The position numbers and the translations under genes were made by a program. This document shows positions 19,058 through 28,648 of a stretch of DNA of 64,000 nt, one piece after another. Position 1 is the first letter of the stretch, and the number at the start of each line of letters is the position of its first letter. The notes under the pieces were generated by a model. The model did no database searches and was not told the DNA's origin. It worked only from the letters and a program-made list of their open reading frames with translations. Source of the DNA: Promethearchaeota archaeon (GTDB lineage Archaea; Asgardarchaeota; Lokiarchaeia; Sigyniarchaeales; SOKP01); the NCBI GenBank assembly GCA_019058445.1, contig JAHPZA010000001.1, forward strand, positions 124,001-188,000, written 5' to 3'.

Positions 19058-21208
19058 ATGGAAACAAAAGATAATGGAAGGTTAAAAATGGTTTTTGTAG
19101 AACAAACGAGTGCACATAAAAAGAAAAGTAAATATCTAAAAAATTTATTACCTAGAGTGTTTAGAACGGAAGGGGATGTGGTTAAGTTTGATCCGTTAAA
19201 AATTGAAAATAGTATCATTAAAGAAACTGGTTTGGATAAAGAAAATGCTGATAGATTAACTGAAATCGTTGTGAGAAGGATCATATCATCAGGAATTCAA
19301 TTTCTCTCAGGACCCCATATTCGAGAAATAGTTTGCTCTGTTCTTTCAGAAGAACACTATGAGGACCAGAGAAAGTTATATACTCGAATTGGAATGCCTT
19401 TAATGGATTATGAAGCTATTTTAGACCAAGGCATAAATGAAAATGCTAATCAAGATATGAATCCTGAGAGTATCCATCACTGGGCTGCAAATCGAATCTC
19501 CGAAGAATATGCGCTTTTAAGGCTTTTAGATTCAGAAGAAGCTAAAGCTCATTTGTATGGTGATATCCATATCCATATGCTAAGATATTTCGATCTTCGT
19601 CCTTTCTGCCAGGAATGGGACCCTCGCATGATTCTCGAGCATGGTTTACCCCCTGTTGAAAGTTGGCCGCATTGTAGTAAATCGGCTCCTGCTGGAAGCT
19701 TGAGAGTGGCTGTAACTCATTTAGCAAAATGGTTAGGCATAATACAAGGGGAATTTTCAGGAGGACAAGGTTATGATTATATTACAACGTTTTTAGCTCC
19801 TTATGCGAGAGGAATTTCTGACAGGGAAATAGAACAATCAATGCAATGCTTAATTTTTGAAACTAACCAAATTTTTGCTGCAAGGGGTGGGCAAGTACCA
19901 TTTACTTCAATATCCTGTACTCCAACAGTACCAGAAGGGTTACTTGATATTTCAGCAATAGGACCTCATGGAAAAATAGTTGGATCTTATGGAGATTATA
20001 AAGATGAATGCCTACAGCTATTTGATGCATTAACGGATGTGTACATTAAAGGAGATCAAAATGGAAAACTTTTTGCTTTTCCAAAACATGAAATAAAAAT
20101 TAAAAAAGAATGGATAAATGATTTCGAACCGTCTTATTTGAAATTGATGGAAGAAGTGGCAACTATGGGTACTCCTTATTTCCTTAATATGTGTCCTGAC
20201 TGGATGCCTGATGAAATACATAGTCAATGTTGTAGAAAATTTCTCAGTGGAAATGAAATCATTAGTAAATGTATCCTTGATCCCGAAAAAAGAAAAGATG
20301 CAAATGTTTGGGAAAATTACGTGACTATTGGCTCTCTTCAAAGTGTAAGCTTAAATCTACCTAGATATGCCTATTTATCTCGAAATGAAGATGATTATTT
20401 GGAAATATTAGATGAAAAAATGGAATTATCTGCTAGAATTTTGATAAAAAAATGGAAGTTAATGGAAAAAAGATTACAATCAGGTCACCTCCCACTGTGC
20501 TGCGGAAAAATAAACGGAAAACCAATTTTTAATATAAACGATCAAAACCTCTCTATAGGTTTTACAGGATTAAATGAAGCCGTTAAAAGTTTAACTGGAG
20601 AAGAACTCCACGAAAGTAAAGATGCGTATAATTTGGGCAAAAAAATATTGGAATTCATGGTCGCAAAATGCAATACAATGACAGAAAGAGATGGATATTC
20701 ATATTCACTCTGGGAACAGCCCGCCGAGAGCAGTTCAGGACGCTTTGCTAAATTGGATTTGAAACATTTTCCTAAAAAAGCAATTCCTCAATCATCTGGT
20801 AAATCTGCTTATTACACAAATTCGGGTCATTTCAGATATGATGCTGATATTCCACTATCAGAAAGAATAAAAAAGCAAGGAGATTATCATCCAATCGTGA
20901 GTGGGGGTGTTATTACTCATATTTTTCTAGGAGAACAAAAACCAGACATAAATGGATTGTGGGAGCTTACAAAAAATATTTGTCTTAACACAAATACGGC
21001 ATATTTTGCATATTCTCCCGATTTTACATACTGTCCGCATTGTCGAAAGATGTTTCGAGGGGGAAGCTTTACCTGTTCTCAGTGTGGATCTCAGGACGCA
21101 AAAGTTTATTCGCGTATTACCGGATATTATAGTGAAGTTAATAGATATAATGCTGGAAAGAGAGCAGAATGGGAAACCCGAAAACGACAAAATATAGTTC
21201 ATATATAA
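19058..21208 (+). CDS. nrdD: anaerobic (class III) ribonucleoside-triphosphate reductase; start may be ATG 19088
   Basis: ATP-cone N-terminus, GGQVPFTSI, C-terminal CPHCRKMFRGGSFTCSQCG Zn site and SRITGYYSEVNRYNAGK glycyl-radical region. Confidence 0.95.
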   Translation: METKDNGRLKMVFVEQTSAHKKKSKYLKNLLPRVFRTEGDVVKFDPLKIENSIIKETGLDKENADRLTEIVVRRIISSGIQFLSGPHIREIVCSVLSEEHYEDQRKLYTRIGMPLMDYEAILDQGINENANQDMNPESIHHWAANRISEEYALLRLLDSEEAKAHLYGDIHIHMLRYFDLRPFCQEWDPRMILEHGLPPVESWPHCSKSAPAGSLRVAVTHLAKWLGIIQGEFSGGQGYDYITTFLAPYARGISDREIEQSMQCLIFETNQIFAARGGQVPFTSISCTPTVPEGLLDISAIGPHGKIVGSYGDYKDECLQLFDALTDVYIKGDQNGKLFAFPKHEIKIKKEWINDFEPSYLKLMEEVATMGTPYFLNMCPDWMPDEIHSQCCRKFLSGNEIISKCILDPEKRKDANVWENYVTIGSLQSVSLNLPRYAYLSRNEDDYLEILDEKMELSARILIKKWKLMEKRLQSGHLPLCCGKINGKPIFNINDQNLSIGFTGLNEAVKSLTGEELHESKDAYNLGKKILEFMVAKCNTMTERDGYSYSLWEQPAESSSGRFAKLDLKHFPKKAIPQSSGKSAYYTNSGHFRYDADIPLSERIKKQGDYHPIVSGGVITHIFLGEQKPDINGLWELTKNICLNTNTAYFAYSPDFTYCPHCRKMFRGGSFTCSQCGSQDAKVYSRITGYYSEVNRYNAGKRAEWETRKRQNIVHI

Positions 21209-21457
21209 ATAACAAAATTTTATGCACTCTATCAATTTAAAAATCATTATATTTGAAATATTTGCATCATTAGTGAGAGATTTACTCTAGTTATATAACT
21301 TGAATGAAGATATAAATCCGAAAAAATAATATCAAGCAAATAACGAAAGACATTTTGAGATATTCACTAATAAAATTAATGATGAATTTAGAAAATTATT
21401 TAAGAAACTAAGACCTATGAACATAGGACAAAAGATTAAAGATGAGTAGATTTTTCA

Positions 21458-24400
21458 ATGAAACAAACAGAAAGATCATATTTTTCTTATTCAACAAAAT
21501 TAAAAATTGCTGCATATTGTAATAATACTTGCGCTTTTCCTTCATGTGGTAAAAAAGTTCTTAGTGGGAGGATTAAGGCAGAAGATCTCGAAAATGGATT
21601 TTCTAAAGGTGAATTTGCTCATATAGTTGGTGTATCTCCTCAAGGACCTAGGCGATCTCAAGATGTGTCTCTAGAGAGCATTAATGATGTTTCAAATGGG
21701 ATACTACTATGTGCAGAACACCATGCATTAATAGATGCAAATCCTAATGATTATCCTATAGAAACCTTAAGAAAATGGAAAAGGAATATTGAAGATAATT
21801 ATAAAAATCTTCTGTTTATCAGTGATTATGATTCATGGGATGTTGACATAAATAATTTAATTAAAACTTCTGAATTTATTCAATATTCCGAAGAATTAAA
21901 TAAATTTTTAAATAGTTCTGAGAATCTAATTGTGCACGTAGACGGCGAAATAGGAGTCGGGAAAAAAACTTTTGTAAAATATTGCTTTTCTCAATTACCT
22001 AAAAATCTGCAGAACGAAGTTATTATAATACAATCTAATGATTTTGATCTCTCAAATTTCTCATTGTTTAATAAAATGATTAAATCAAGATTCCTTATTT
22101 TGCTTGAGACTTCTCCAAATTATCTTAAAAAATTAGTTGATAGAATTAAACAAGTTAATCCAACTAGTTATAAAGTCATTTCGATTGGTTCGGGTGAATT
22201 AGTAACTAAAAAAATAAATGGAATTATAAAAAAATATACTTTAAACCGTTTAGATTCGAAAAGTTCAAGGAAATTAATCAGCCAATTAAGCAAAATTATT
22301 TCTCAGAATAATATAAAATATATTTTGGATTTGACAAAAGGAAATCCAGGAATTATTGCATCATTGGTCAAATATAATGAAAGAAAATATGATTTCACAG
22401 ATGATTCCATAATTTCTGAAATTTTCGAGAATTTCAATGAAAGAATTAAAAAAATGGGGATAGAGTTAATTCTAGTTAAAAAAATTATATTAGGTTTCTC
22501 AATCTTCTCTGAATTAGGATGGTATAAAGGATTATATAAGACATTATTTGAGAAAGGAAAATGGAGTTATGAATTTGAAGAGATACCTAACAAATTTTCC
22601 AAGATAATAAATGTTGATCTAGACAAGATTGACATTATTATTACAGAATTACTTGAACTAAAAGTTTTAGAAAGAAAAGGGAGATTTTTAACTTTATCTT
22701 TACCATGTTTATCAGGTCTTTTCATTCGTCAGACACAGGAGGTATTTCTCAAGTATTTTAAGCGAATTATGGATTTACAAGATCCACATTTATTACAAAA
22801 ATTTTTAAAACGATTAAAACAGTTTGCTTATGAAGAAGTCCTAATTTCATCAATTGTTAAGGAAATTCTCGATACTGGGTTATTATCAACTATAGACTGC
22901 CTAAATATTAATTTTTTTTCTACAATCCTCTTAAATCTTGCACAGCTTAATAATAAACTAGTGGCTGACCATCTTGAATTATTATTCAAGCATAAAAATC
23001 CACTAGAATTAAAAGAAATTTTAATCAATCGAAGAAACTTAATAACAGCTCTTGAGCATCTGATATGGTATCCAGAAACATTTAAGACGGGAATGGATAT
23101 TTTAATTAAACTAAGCATAGGTGAAAATGAAGACTGGGCTAATAATGCAACAGGATTAATACCTGAAAAATTTAGAGTATATTTACCTGGAACGTCAGCA
23201 AGTTTAGATTTGAGATTGAATTATTTATCTGAGTTTATTGCTAATTCAACTGAAGAGCATTTTTTTTTGATTCCAATGATTTTCAAATCTATTTTCTATC
23301 TAAATACTAGTTCTAGATTGATATACGCTGAGATACAATCATTTAAGCCAATACCAAAAGAATTCGTACCAAATCCAAAAGAATTGTCAAAGTATTTAAA
23401 TGAAACTTTTAAAATTTTTAAAAATCAATTTGAAAATGAAAAATTTGAAAAAGATGGATTAGAAATCATAAATAATAATTTGAAACTTTTTGTAGAACTA
23501 AACAAGTTTGAAGAAATTAAATCAATATGGAATAAAATAATAAGTAAAGATAGAGATTTTAAAATCAGATTAATAAATTTTTTCGAATATCGATTCAAGA
23601 ATGATACAATCTATCCAGATATTAAAGAGTATATAAACAAATTAAAAGAAGATTTTTCCCTACTTGATTCAATTAAAGAGTTTTCTTGGAAAAGCCCATT
23701 AGATTTTAAAGAAGAAGATATGAAATCCAAATCTCTTGAAGTAAAAAAAGTATTATCTAGTTTAGAAAAGGAAGAAATTCAAGAGATTCTAGAATGGTTA
23801 ATGAAAAATTCTGGTGATTTTGTCATACAAATTGGAATTTTGTTATCATTGGACAAAGATTGGATTGATCAATATGAAGATGTATTAGAAAGCTTTCTAA
23901 AATTAAAGGAAAATAGGGAATTTGATTTCTTTCTTGCGGTCTCTTATAACATTAGAATTAAGGACCAAGAAAGGTGGAGATCTATATTAAAAAAAATTGA
24001 AGCAAATGAAGGACTTTCACATGATTACTTTAGATTGTTAAGAGCAACTCCAATTCTCGATGATTGGGTTGTAAATAAAATAGTTGATTTAGCTGAACAT
24101 GATTTCCTAAATGAAAGTGATTTATATCAATTTTCATGTTTAGAAAATGTAATTGAATTGGATGAAAACTTGTTTAAAAAAATAATGAGAATCTATTATA
24201 ATAGATTTCCTAATGTAATTTCTGTTAAGCCTCAACAATGGAATGATAATTTATTCTTAATAAAACGATATATTGAAAAAAATCCCAATTTTATCAAAAG
24301 AAATGTTGAAGATCTATTAAAAATTCTTTTAAATTTTGAGTGTCATGAAGTTGAGATTGGTGATAAATTTTCAAGCCTTTGGTTAGAAATTATTCTTATA

Positions 24401-25009
24401 ATTATTAAAGAATGTCCGGGAACAATTAAGGAAATAAGAAAAAAAATAATTAGTTTAATTCCTAGCAAATATTTACCAATGGATTTTGACAAAACAACTA
24501 TTAACACTCTATTTATCAATTTTTATGAAATAGAAGCAGAAGATACCTGGGAAGATTTTAAAATTTTATTTAAATCCAAATCAATTGATTATGTAGAGTT
24601 TTATTTCAACCTCTTATTTCTAAAATTAGTGCCTATCAATAAAATTTTAGAATTATGTGAGGAAAATGTAGAAAAAAATCCTTTAATTCTTGTTAAAATT
24701 GTAGGAGAGGATATCCAATCTCAAAAAGGTCAAGATCTTGTTCGTGAAATTTGGTATAACTACTCGAATATTAGCAATCTTTCTTTTGAAATATATTCTA
24801 ATTATACTTCTGGTGTCAAAATATTCTCACCTGGTGAAAGCGCTAAAATTCAAGAATTTCAATTAAAAAGACTTGAGGAGTGGCTTGAAAAAGAAAAAAA
24901 AATGGAAAAAACTAGAGAAAAAATGACGATATTAATAAATGAATTGAAAAGATTAATCTCGAGGGATGAAATACACGCAAAACAGAATGATGAAGAAACA
25001 AAAATTTAG
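21458..25009 (+). CDS. HNH endonuclease domain fused to STAND-like P-loop NTPase with long helical C-terminus (candidate defence effector)
   Basis: HNH: CNNTCAFPSCG...GEFAHIVGV...NGILLCAEHHALID; Walker A VDGEIGVGKKTF; STAND-like YTLNRLDSKSSRKLISQLS...LDLTKGNPGIIASLV. Confidence 0.82.
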   Translation: MKQTERSYFSYSTKLKIAAYCNNTCAFPSCGKKVLSGRIKAEDLENGFSKGEFAHIVGVSPQGPRRSQDVSLESINDVSNGILLCAEHHALIDANPNDYPIETLRKWKRNIEDNYKNLLFISDYDSWDVDINNLIKTSEFIQYSEELNKFLNSSENLIVHVDGEIGVGKKTFVKYCFSQLPKNLQNEVIIIQSNDFDLSNFSLFNKMIKSRFLILLETSPNYLKKLVDRIKQVNPTSYKVISIGSGELVTKKINGIIKKYTLNRLDSKSSRKLISQLSKIISQNNIKYILDLTKGNPGIIASLVKYNERKYDFTDDSIISEIFENFNERIKKMGIELILVKKIILGFSIFSELGWYKGLYKTLFEKGKWSYEFEEIPNKFSKIINVDLDKIDIIITELLELKVLERKGRFLTLSLPCLSGLFIRQTQEVFLKYFKRIMDLQDPHLLQKFLKRLKQFAYEEVLISSIVKEILDTGLLSTIDCLNINFFSTILLNLAQLNNKLVADHLELLFKHKNPLELKEILINRRNLITALEHLIWYPETFKTGMDILIKLSIGENEDWANNATGLIPEKFRVYLPGTSASLDLRLNYLSEFIANSTEEHFFLIPMIFKSIFYLNTSSRLIYAEIQSFKPIPKEFVPNPKELSKYLNETFKIFKNQFENEKFEKDGLEIINNNLKLFVELNKFEEIKSIWNKIISKDRDFKIRLINFFEYRFKNDTIYPDIKEYINKLKEDFSLLDSIKEFSWKSPLDFKEEDMKSKSLEVKKVLSSLEKEEIQEILEWLMKNSGDFVIQIGILLSLDKDWIDQYEDVLESFLKLKENREFDFFLAVSYNIRIKDQERWRSILKKIEANEGLSHDYFRLLRATPILDDWVVNKIVDLAEHDFLNESDLYQFSCLENVIELDENLFKKIMRIYYNRFPNVISVKPQQWNDNLFLIKRYIEKNPNFIKRNVEDLLKILLNFECHEVEIGDKFSSLWLEIILIIIKECPGTIKEIRKKIISLIPSKYLPMDFDKTTINTLFINFYEIEAEDTWEDFKILFKSKSIDYVEFYFNLLFLKLVPINKILELCEENVEKNPLILVKIVGEDIQSQKGQDLVREIWYNYSNISNLSFEIYSNYTSGVKIFSPGESAKIQEFQLKRLEEWLEKEKKMEKTREKMTILINELKRLISRDEIHAKQNDEETKI

Positions 25010-26261
25010 CGAATTGATTCCAAAATTCGATAATTGTTATATTCCTTTTAGATCAAACCTTGAAATTAAGATAGATCAAATTCATTTTAGAAAAAAAGGA
25101 CAAGATGAATGGTCATATTTTTCTAAATTATTCAGTTATGAAGATGATTATAATCATATAGTTGAAATTAATAACGAAATTGATGAAAATCTAATAATTA
25201 TCTACTATAAATCACTTGATCCTATAAAGTTTTCGTCAGAATTTGTCCAACTTCGAGTTATTATAAATAATGAGATTTATAGATGTATGTGCTCAATAGA
25301 ATGGATAAAAATTGAAGATGATTTACTTCCAAAGATCGTAATTAATTCAAATTTAGGATTTAAAAAGGAAAGAATTACCTGCCTATGTCTAAAATTAAAC
25401 GACAATTGTTTGAAATTCCTTAAACAATTTAACCAATTAATTGAAACTCAAAATATTACAGATTTGACTGATATTCGTGGAATTAATATTAAAAATTATG
25501 ATATCGCAATTGTAAATATCAAATTCTTAGATGATATAAATTTATACTTGAGATTTCTAAAGAATATTGGACAAATATACATCTCTGATGACATTGGAAA
25601 ATTATCAGAAAATTGTCTCAATATCAACAAACACAATTCATCTTATTCCTTTCATTATCGTATATCTGAATTTTTAAAAATAAAATGTTTAAACATTGAG
25701 AAAAATGATAAAGTCGATTTTTGGGAACAAAATAAAGATGAATCCGAGAGATTTTGGCAAAAATACTTACAAAAGCATACTGATATCTTTTCCTCTGCTC
25801 TAAACTATACTATGGAATTTATCTGTGATGAAGGATCTGTAAGAGGGCAAGATATATATGGAAAGGGAGAAAAAAGAATAGATTTTCTATATAAAGGAAA
25901 TGATAATAATGCTATTCTAATCGAAATAAAAGGACCAAAAACTCAATTAATTATGAATATGGAATATCGTGAAGGAATATATCCTCCCACAACTGATTTA
26001 TCAGCTTCAGTCCTTCAGGTAATGGATTATAAGAAAATACTAATCGAAAATTATAATGAAATTAAAAAAAGATGTGATTGTGATGGTTTAAAGACAGACA
26101 TCATTAAATGTTATGTTATAATTGGAAACTTAGAAGATTTAAAAGAGGAACAAGAAAAAAGTTTTTCTTATTTTAAAGAAGTCGTAAACCCATATGTGGA
26201 GATAATCACCTTTGATGATCTTTTTGATAAATATAAAAAAAGCTATTTAATGGTCATTTAA
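24966..26261 (+). CDS. Shedu-like (DUF4263) PD-(D/E)XK nuclease
   Basis: FWQKYLQKHTDIF...KRIDFLYKGNDNNAILIEIKGPKTQLI...DLSASVLQVMDYKKIL; overlaps the upstream gene by 44 nt. Confidence 0.8.
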   Translation: MKYTQNRMMKKQKFSELIPKFDNCYIPFRSNLEIKIDQIHFRKKGQDEWSYFSKLFSYEDDYNHIVEINNEIDENLIIIYYKSLDPIKFSSEFVQLRVIINNEIYRCMCSIEWIKIEDDLLPKIVINSNLGFKKERITCLCLKLNDNCLKFLKQFNQLIETQNITDLTDIRGINIKNYDIAIVNIKFLDDINLYLRFLKNIGQIYISDDIGKLSENCLNINKHNSSYSFHYRISEFLKIKCLNIEKNDKVDFWEQNKDESERFWQKYLQKHTDIFSSALNYTMEFICDEGSVRGQDIYGKGEKRIDFLYKGNDNNAILIEIKGPKTQLIMNMEYREGIYPPTTDLSASVLQVMDYKKILIENYNEIKKRCDCDGLKTDIIKCYVIIGNLEDLKEEQEKSFSYFKEVVNPYVEIITFDDLFDKYKKSYLMVI

Positions 26262-26323
26262 TTACAAATTATCTTTTTGGATTATGGAAAATATATAAAA
26301 ATGAGTTTGGAATACTTAAAAAT

Positions 26324-28222
26324 TTATTTATTGTCTTTTATGAAAGTTTGAAGATCTATAAAGAAATTGAAATTATCGCTTGTAATATTAGTTTTAAGTG
26401 TTTCTACTTCTTTATAAGTAACTGTCTCTGCTTCAGTATTATTTCTTTTCTTACAAACAAATTTCCCATCTTCCTGTTCTACAAGAATTGGTTCCCTTGT
26501 TTGCTTAATAGCAACAATCAAAATGATTTTTTCTATATCGAAATCATCTATCAATTTTATCTCTTTACATTTAATAAAATCCTTTTTTGGTTCTGTAAAT
26601 TTCCTTAATACTTTCTTAATTTGTTTAATTTTTTCCTCTAATCCATCAATTCCGACAATCTTTTTTGGATCATCATCTGTAATACCAATAATTAATAAGC
26701 CACCATCATAATTGGCAAAACTTGTTACTTGATTGCAGAATTTAATTTTAGCCCTCTTTTTTTCTGATTTGCTGGATTTTTCCCAAAAGTCAAGTGTTTG
26801 CTTAAAGTCCCATAAATCATTTTCAATGCGGTTAGGTTCTATAGCTTTTTTTATAAAAAGAATTAAAGCTTCTTCATTATATAAAAAGGTTTGTTGCAGT
26901 CTATATTTGTTAATATCTAAATCTAATTCTTCATAAATTTCTTCAAAATCTTCTTCAAGAATTTTGTTCACAATGGATTTAGTGTTTTCTTTTTGAATTA
27001 AATATACAGAGCATTCCTCTTCATTTTCGTATAAAAATTCTCTAGAATGCGTAGTTATAAAAATCTGATTAGATTTTGATTCTTGAAGGAATTTATCCCT
27101 TAACTTAATTTCTAATCCAGGATGTAAATGAAGCCCAGGTTCTTCTATACATAGTATATTATCTTGCCCAATTTCCATGATATAAGCAATAAAGTGTGCT
27201 ATGTTAAGTATACCAGCACCCATATTGTCCAAATTCAATTCTATGTTTAAATCATTTTCTTTTAAAATTAATATAGTATAATCATTTTCGATCACTTCTT
27301 GCCTTAGTATATCAATTTCAGGAATAAATTCTAATAATTGCTTATTAAGTTTTGAGTTCCAATCATGTTCATTGGTAACCAATTTCTTATATATTATAGT
27401 AACTAAATTACTTCCTACCGGATCCAGACTTAAGCGAGTGGCCCCTGAGGTCTCAGCCCTTGGATTAAATCTACGTTTATCTGGAATAATATGGATATTT
27501 TCAAAAAATTTAATTAATTCTTTAGCTATAAATGGAATAGGGGGATAATTTTCAAGATTCAAATGTTCTTCTAAAATTTGTTTTATATATCGAATTCCAC
27601 CAGTTCTTATATTTGCAAAATAATTTTTTAGAAATACTCTATCAATTGAAACATTTTGTTTTTGAATAGCTTTAGGATTATATACTGAGTTTTGAAAATT
27701 ATCATTATCAAGTCTTTTAAAATGGAACAAATCTTGATAGTTATTATCCATATGTAAAATTTGAATTCTTTCAATATATAAAGCCTTTCCAATATCGTAC
27801 TTTTTCAAAAAAATTTTAATTTTATTGAAATATTCATTTGATTTAAGCCAGTCTAAAGCGACTTTTGTGTCATTCCAATTAAATTCTTGAAATTTTGGAT
27901 CATTTTTCCTTGTATAATCAAAAACTCTATTTAAAAAATTTCGAGTGATAAGTTCCAATATAATTTTATTTCTAAACTCTGATGTTAGGGAAAAAATTAG
28001 ATTAAGTTCTAATGGTAGTGTTTCGTCTCCATCATAATATTGTTCTCTATTTACTTTTCTTTCTGAATAAGAATCTTGGAGTATCTTAAATATTTTAAAT
28101 AAATTTGATTTACCTGAACTATTTTTTCCTATTATAACATTGTAATCTTTAAAATCCTCAAATTTAGCATCTTTATAACTCAAGAAATTTTTGATTTCTA
28201 TTCCTGAAAGCTTAATATTCAA
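26324..28222 (-). CDS. AAA15/OLD-like ATPase fused to C-terminal Schlafen/AlbA_2-like domain
   Basis: Walker A IIGKNSSGKSNLFK, Walker B NILCIEEPGLHLHPG, H-loop IFITTHSREFL; C-terminal VTSFANYDGGLLIIGITDDDPKKIVGIDGLEEKIKQI is AlbA_2-like. Confidence 0.82.
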   Translation of the reverse strand: MNIKLSGIEIKNFLSYKDAKFEDFKDYNVIIGKNSSGKSNLFKIFKILQDSYSERKVNREQYYDGDETLPLELNLIFSLTSEFRNKIILELITRNFLNRVFDYTRKNDPKFQEFNWNDTKVALDWLKSNEYFNKIKIFLKKYDIGKALYIERIQILHMDNNYQDLFHFKRLDNDNFQNSVYNPKAIQKQNVSIDRVFLKNYFANIRTGGIRYIKQILEEHLNLENYPPIPFIAKELIKFFENIHIIPDKRRFNPRAETSGATRLSLDPVGSNLVTIIYKKLVTNEHDWNSKLNKQLLEFIPEIDILRQEVIENDYTILILKENDLNIELNLDNMGAGILNIAHFIAYIMEIGQDNILCIEEPGLHLHPGLEIKLRDKFLQESKSNQIFITTHSREFLYENEEECSVYLIQKENTKSIVNKILEEDFEEIYEELDLDINKYRLQQTFLYNEEALILFIKKAIEPNRIENDLWDFKQTLDFWEKSSKSEKKRAKIKFCNQVTSFANYDGGLLIIGITDDDPKKIVGIDGLEEKIKQIKKVLRKFTEPKKDFIKCKEIKLIDDFDIEKIILIVAIKQTREPILVEQEDGKFVCKKRNNTEAETVTYKEVETLKTNITSDNFNFFIDLQTFIKDNK

Positions 28223-28648
28223 ATCTCCTTTCCCCCTTAATAATGATTTAAGACTCTTCTGATATTCTTTAGCAAAATATAATATTTATTCTCTTTGGTA
28301 AATTAGAAATTATAGAATAATAATTTAATAATATTAATTAAAAAGTAAAAATAAAGAGAGTCTAATTATTTTTTACAATTCATTAAACACAATTTTACAA
28401 ATTTTGAAGCAGATCTTCATTCTTTTAAATCTTAATATAATTCTAAATTATTGAATTCAATATTTTCGTATATACTAGAACTATAATTTCAATTTTTATC
28501 AATACTCATGTATAGTAATCCTTAAGGTTAGTATTTAATTATGAATATAAATATAAAGCTATCAAATAGTTATAGATTACTAGTATATATTTAAATTCAC
28601 TTAATTACAAATAATTTTATATATTAATACATAAAAAAAGATTTTTTA

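Noticed and set aside
20952-21197. + strand 81-aa ORF overlapping the nrdD 3' end
   Set aside because: Out-of-frame overlap inside a well-supported CDS
21330-21446. Short open stretch ...NNERHFEIFTNKINDEFRKLFKKLRPMNIGQKIKDE* after nrdD
   Set aside because: No start codon and no recognisable family; may be a gene remnant at the island border but not supportable
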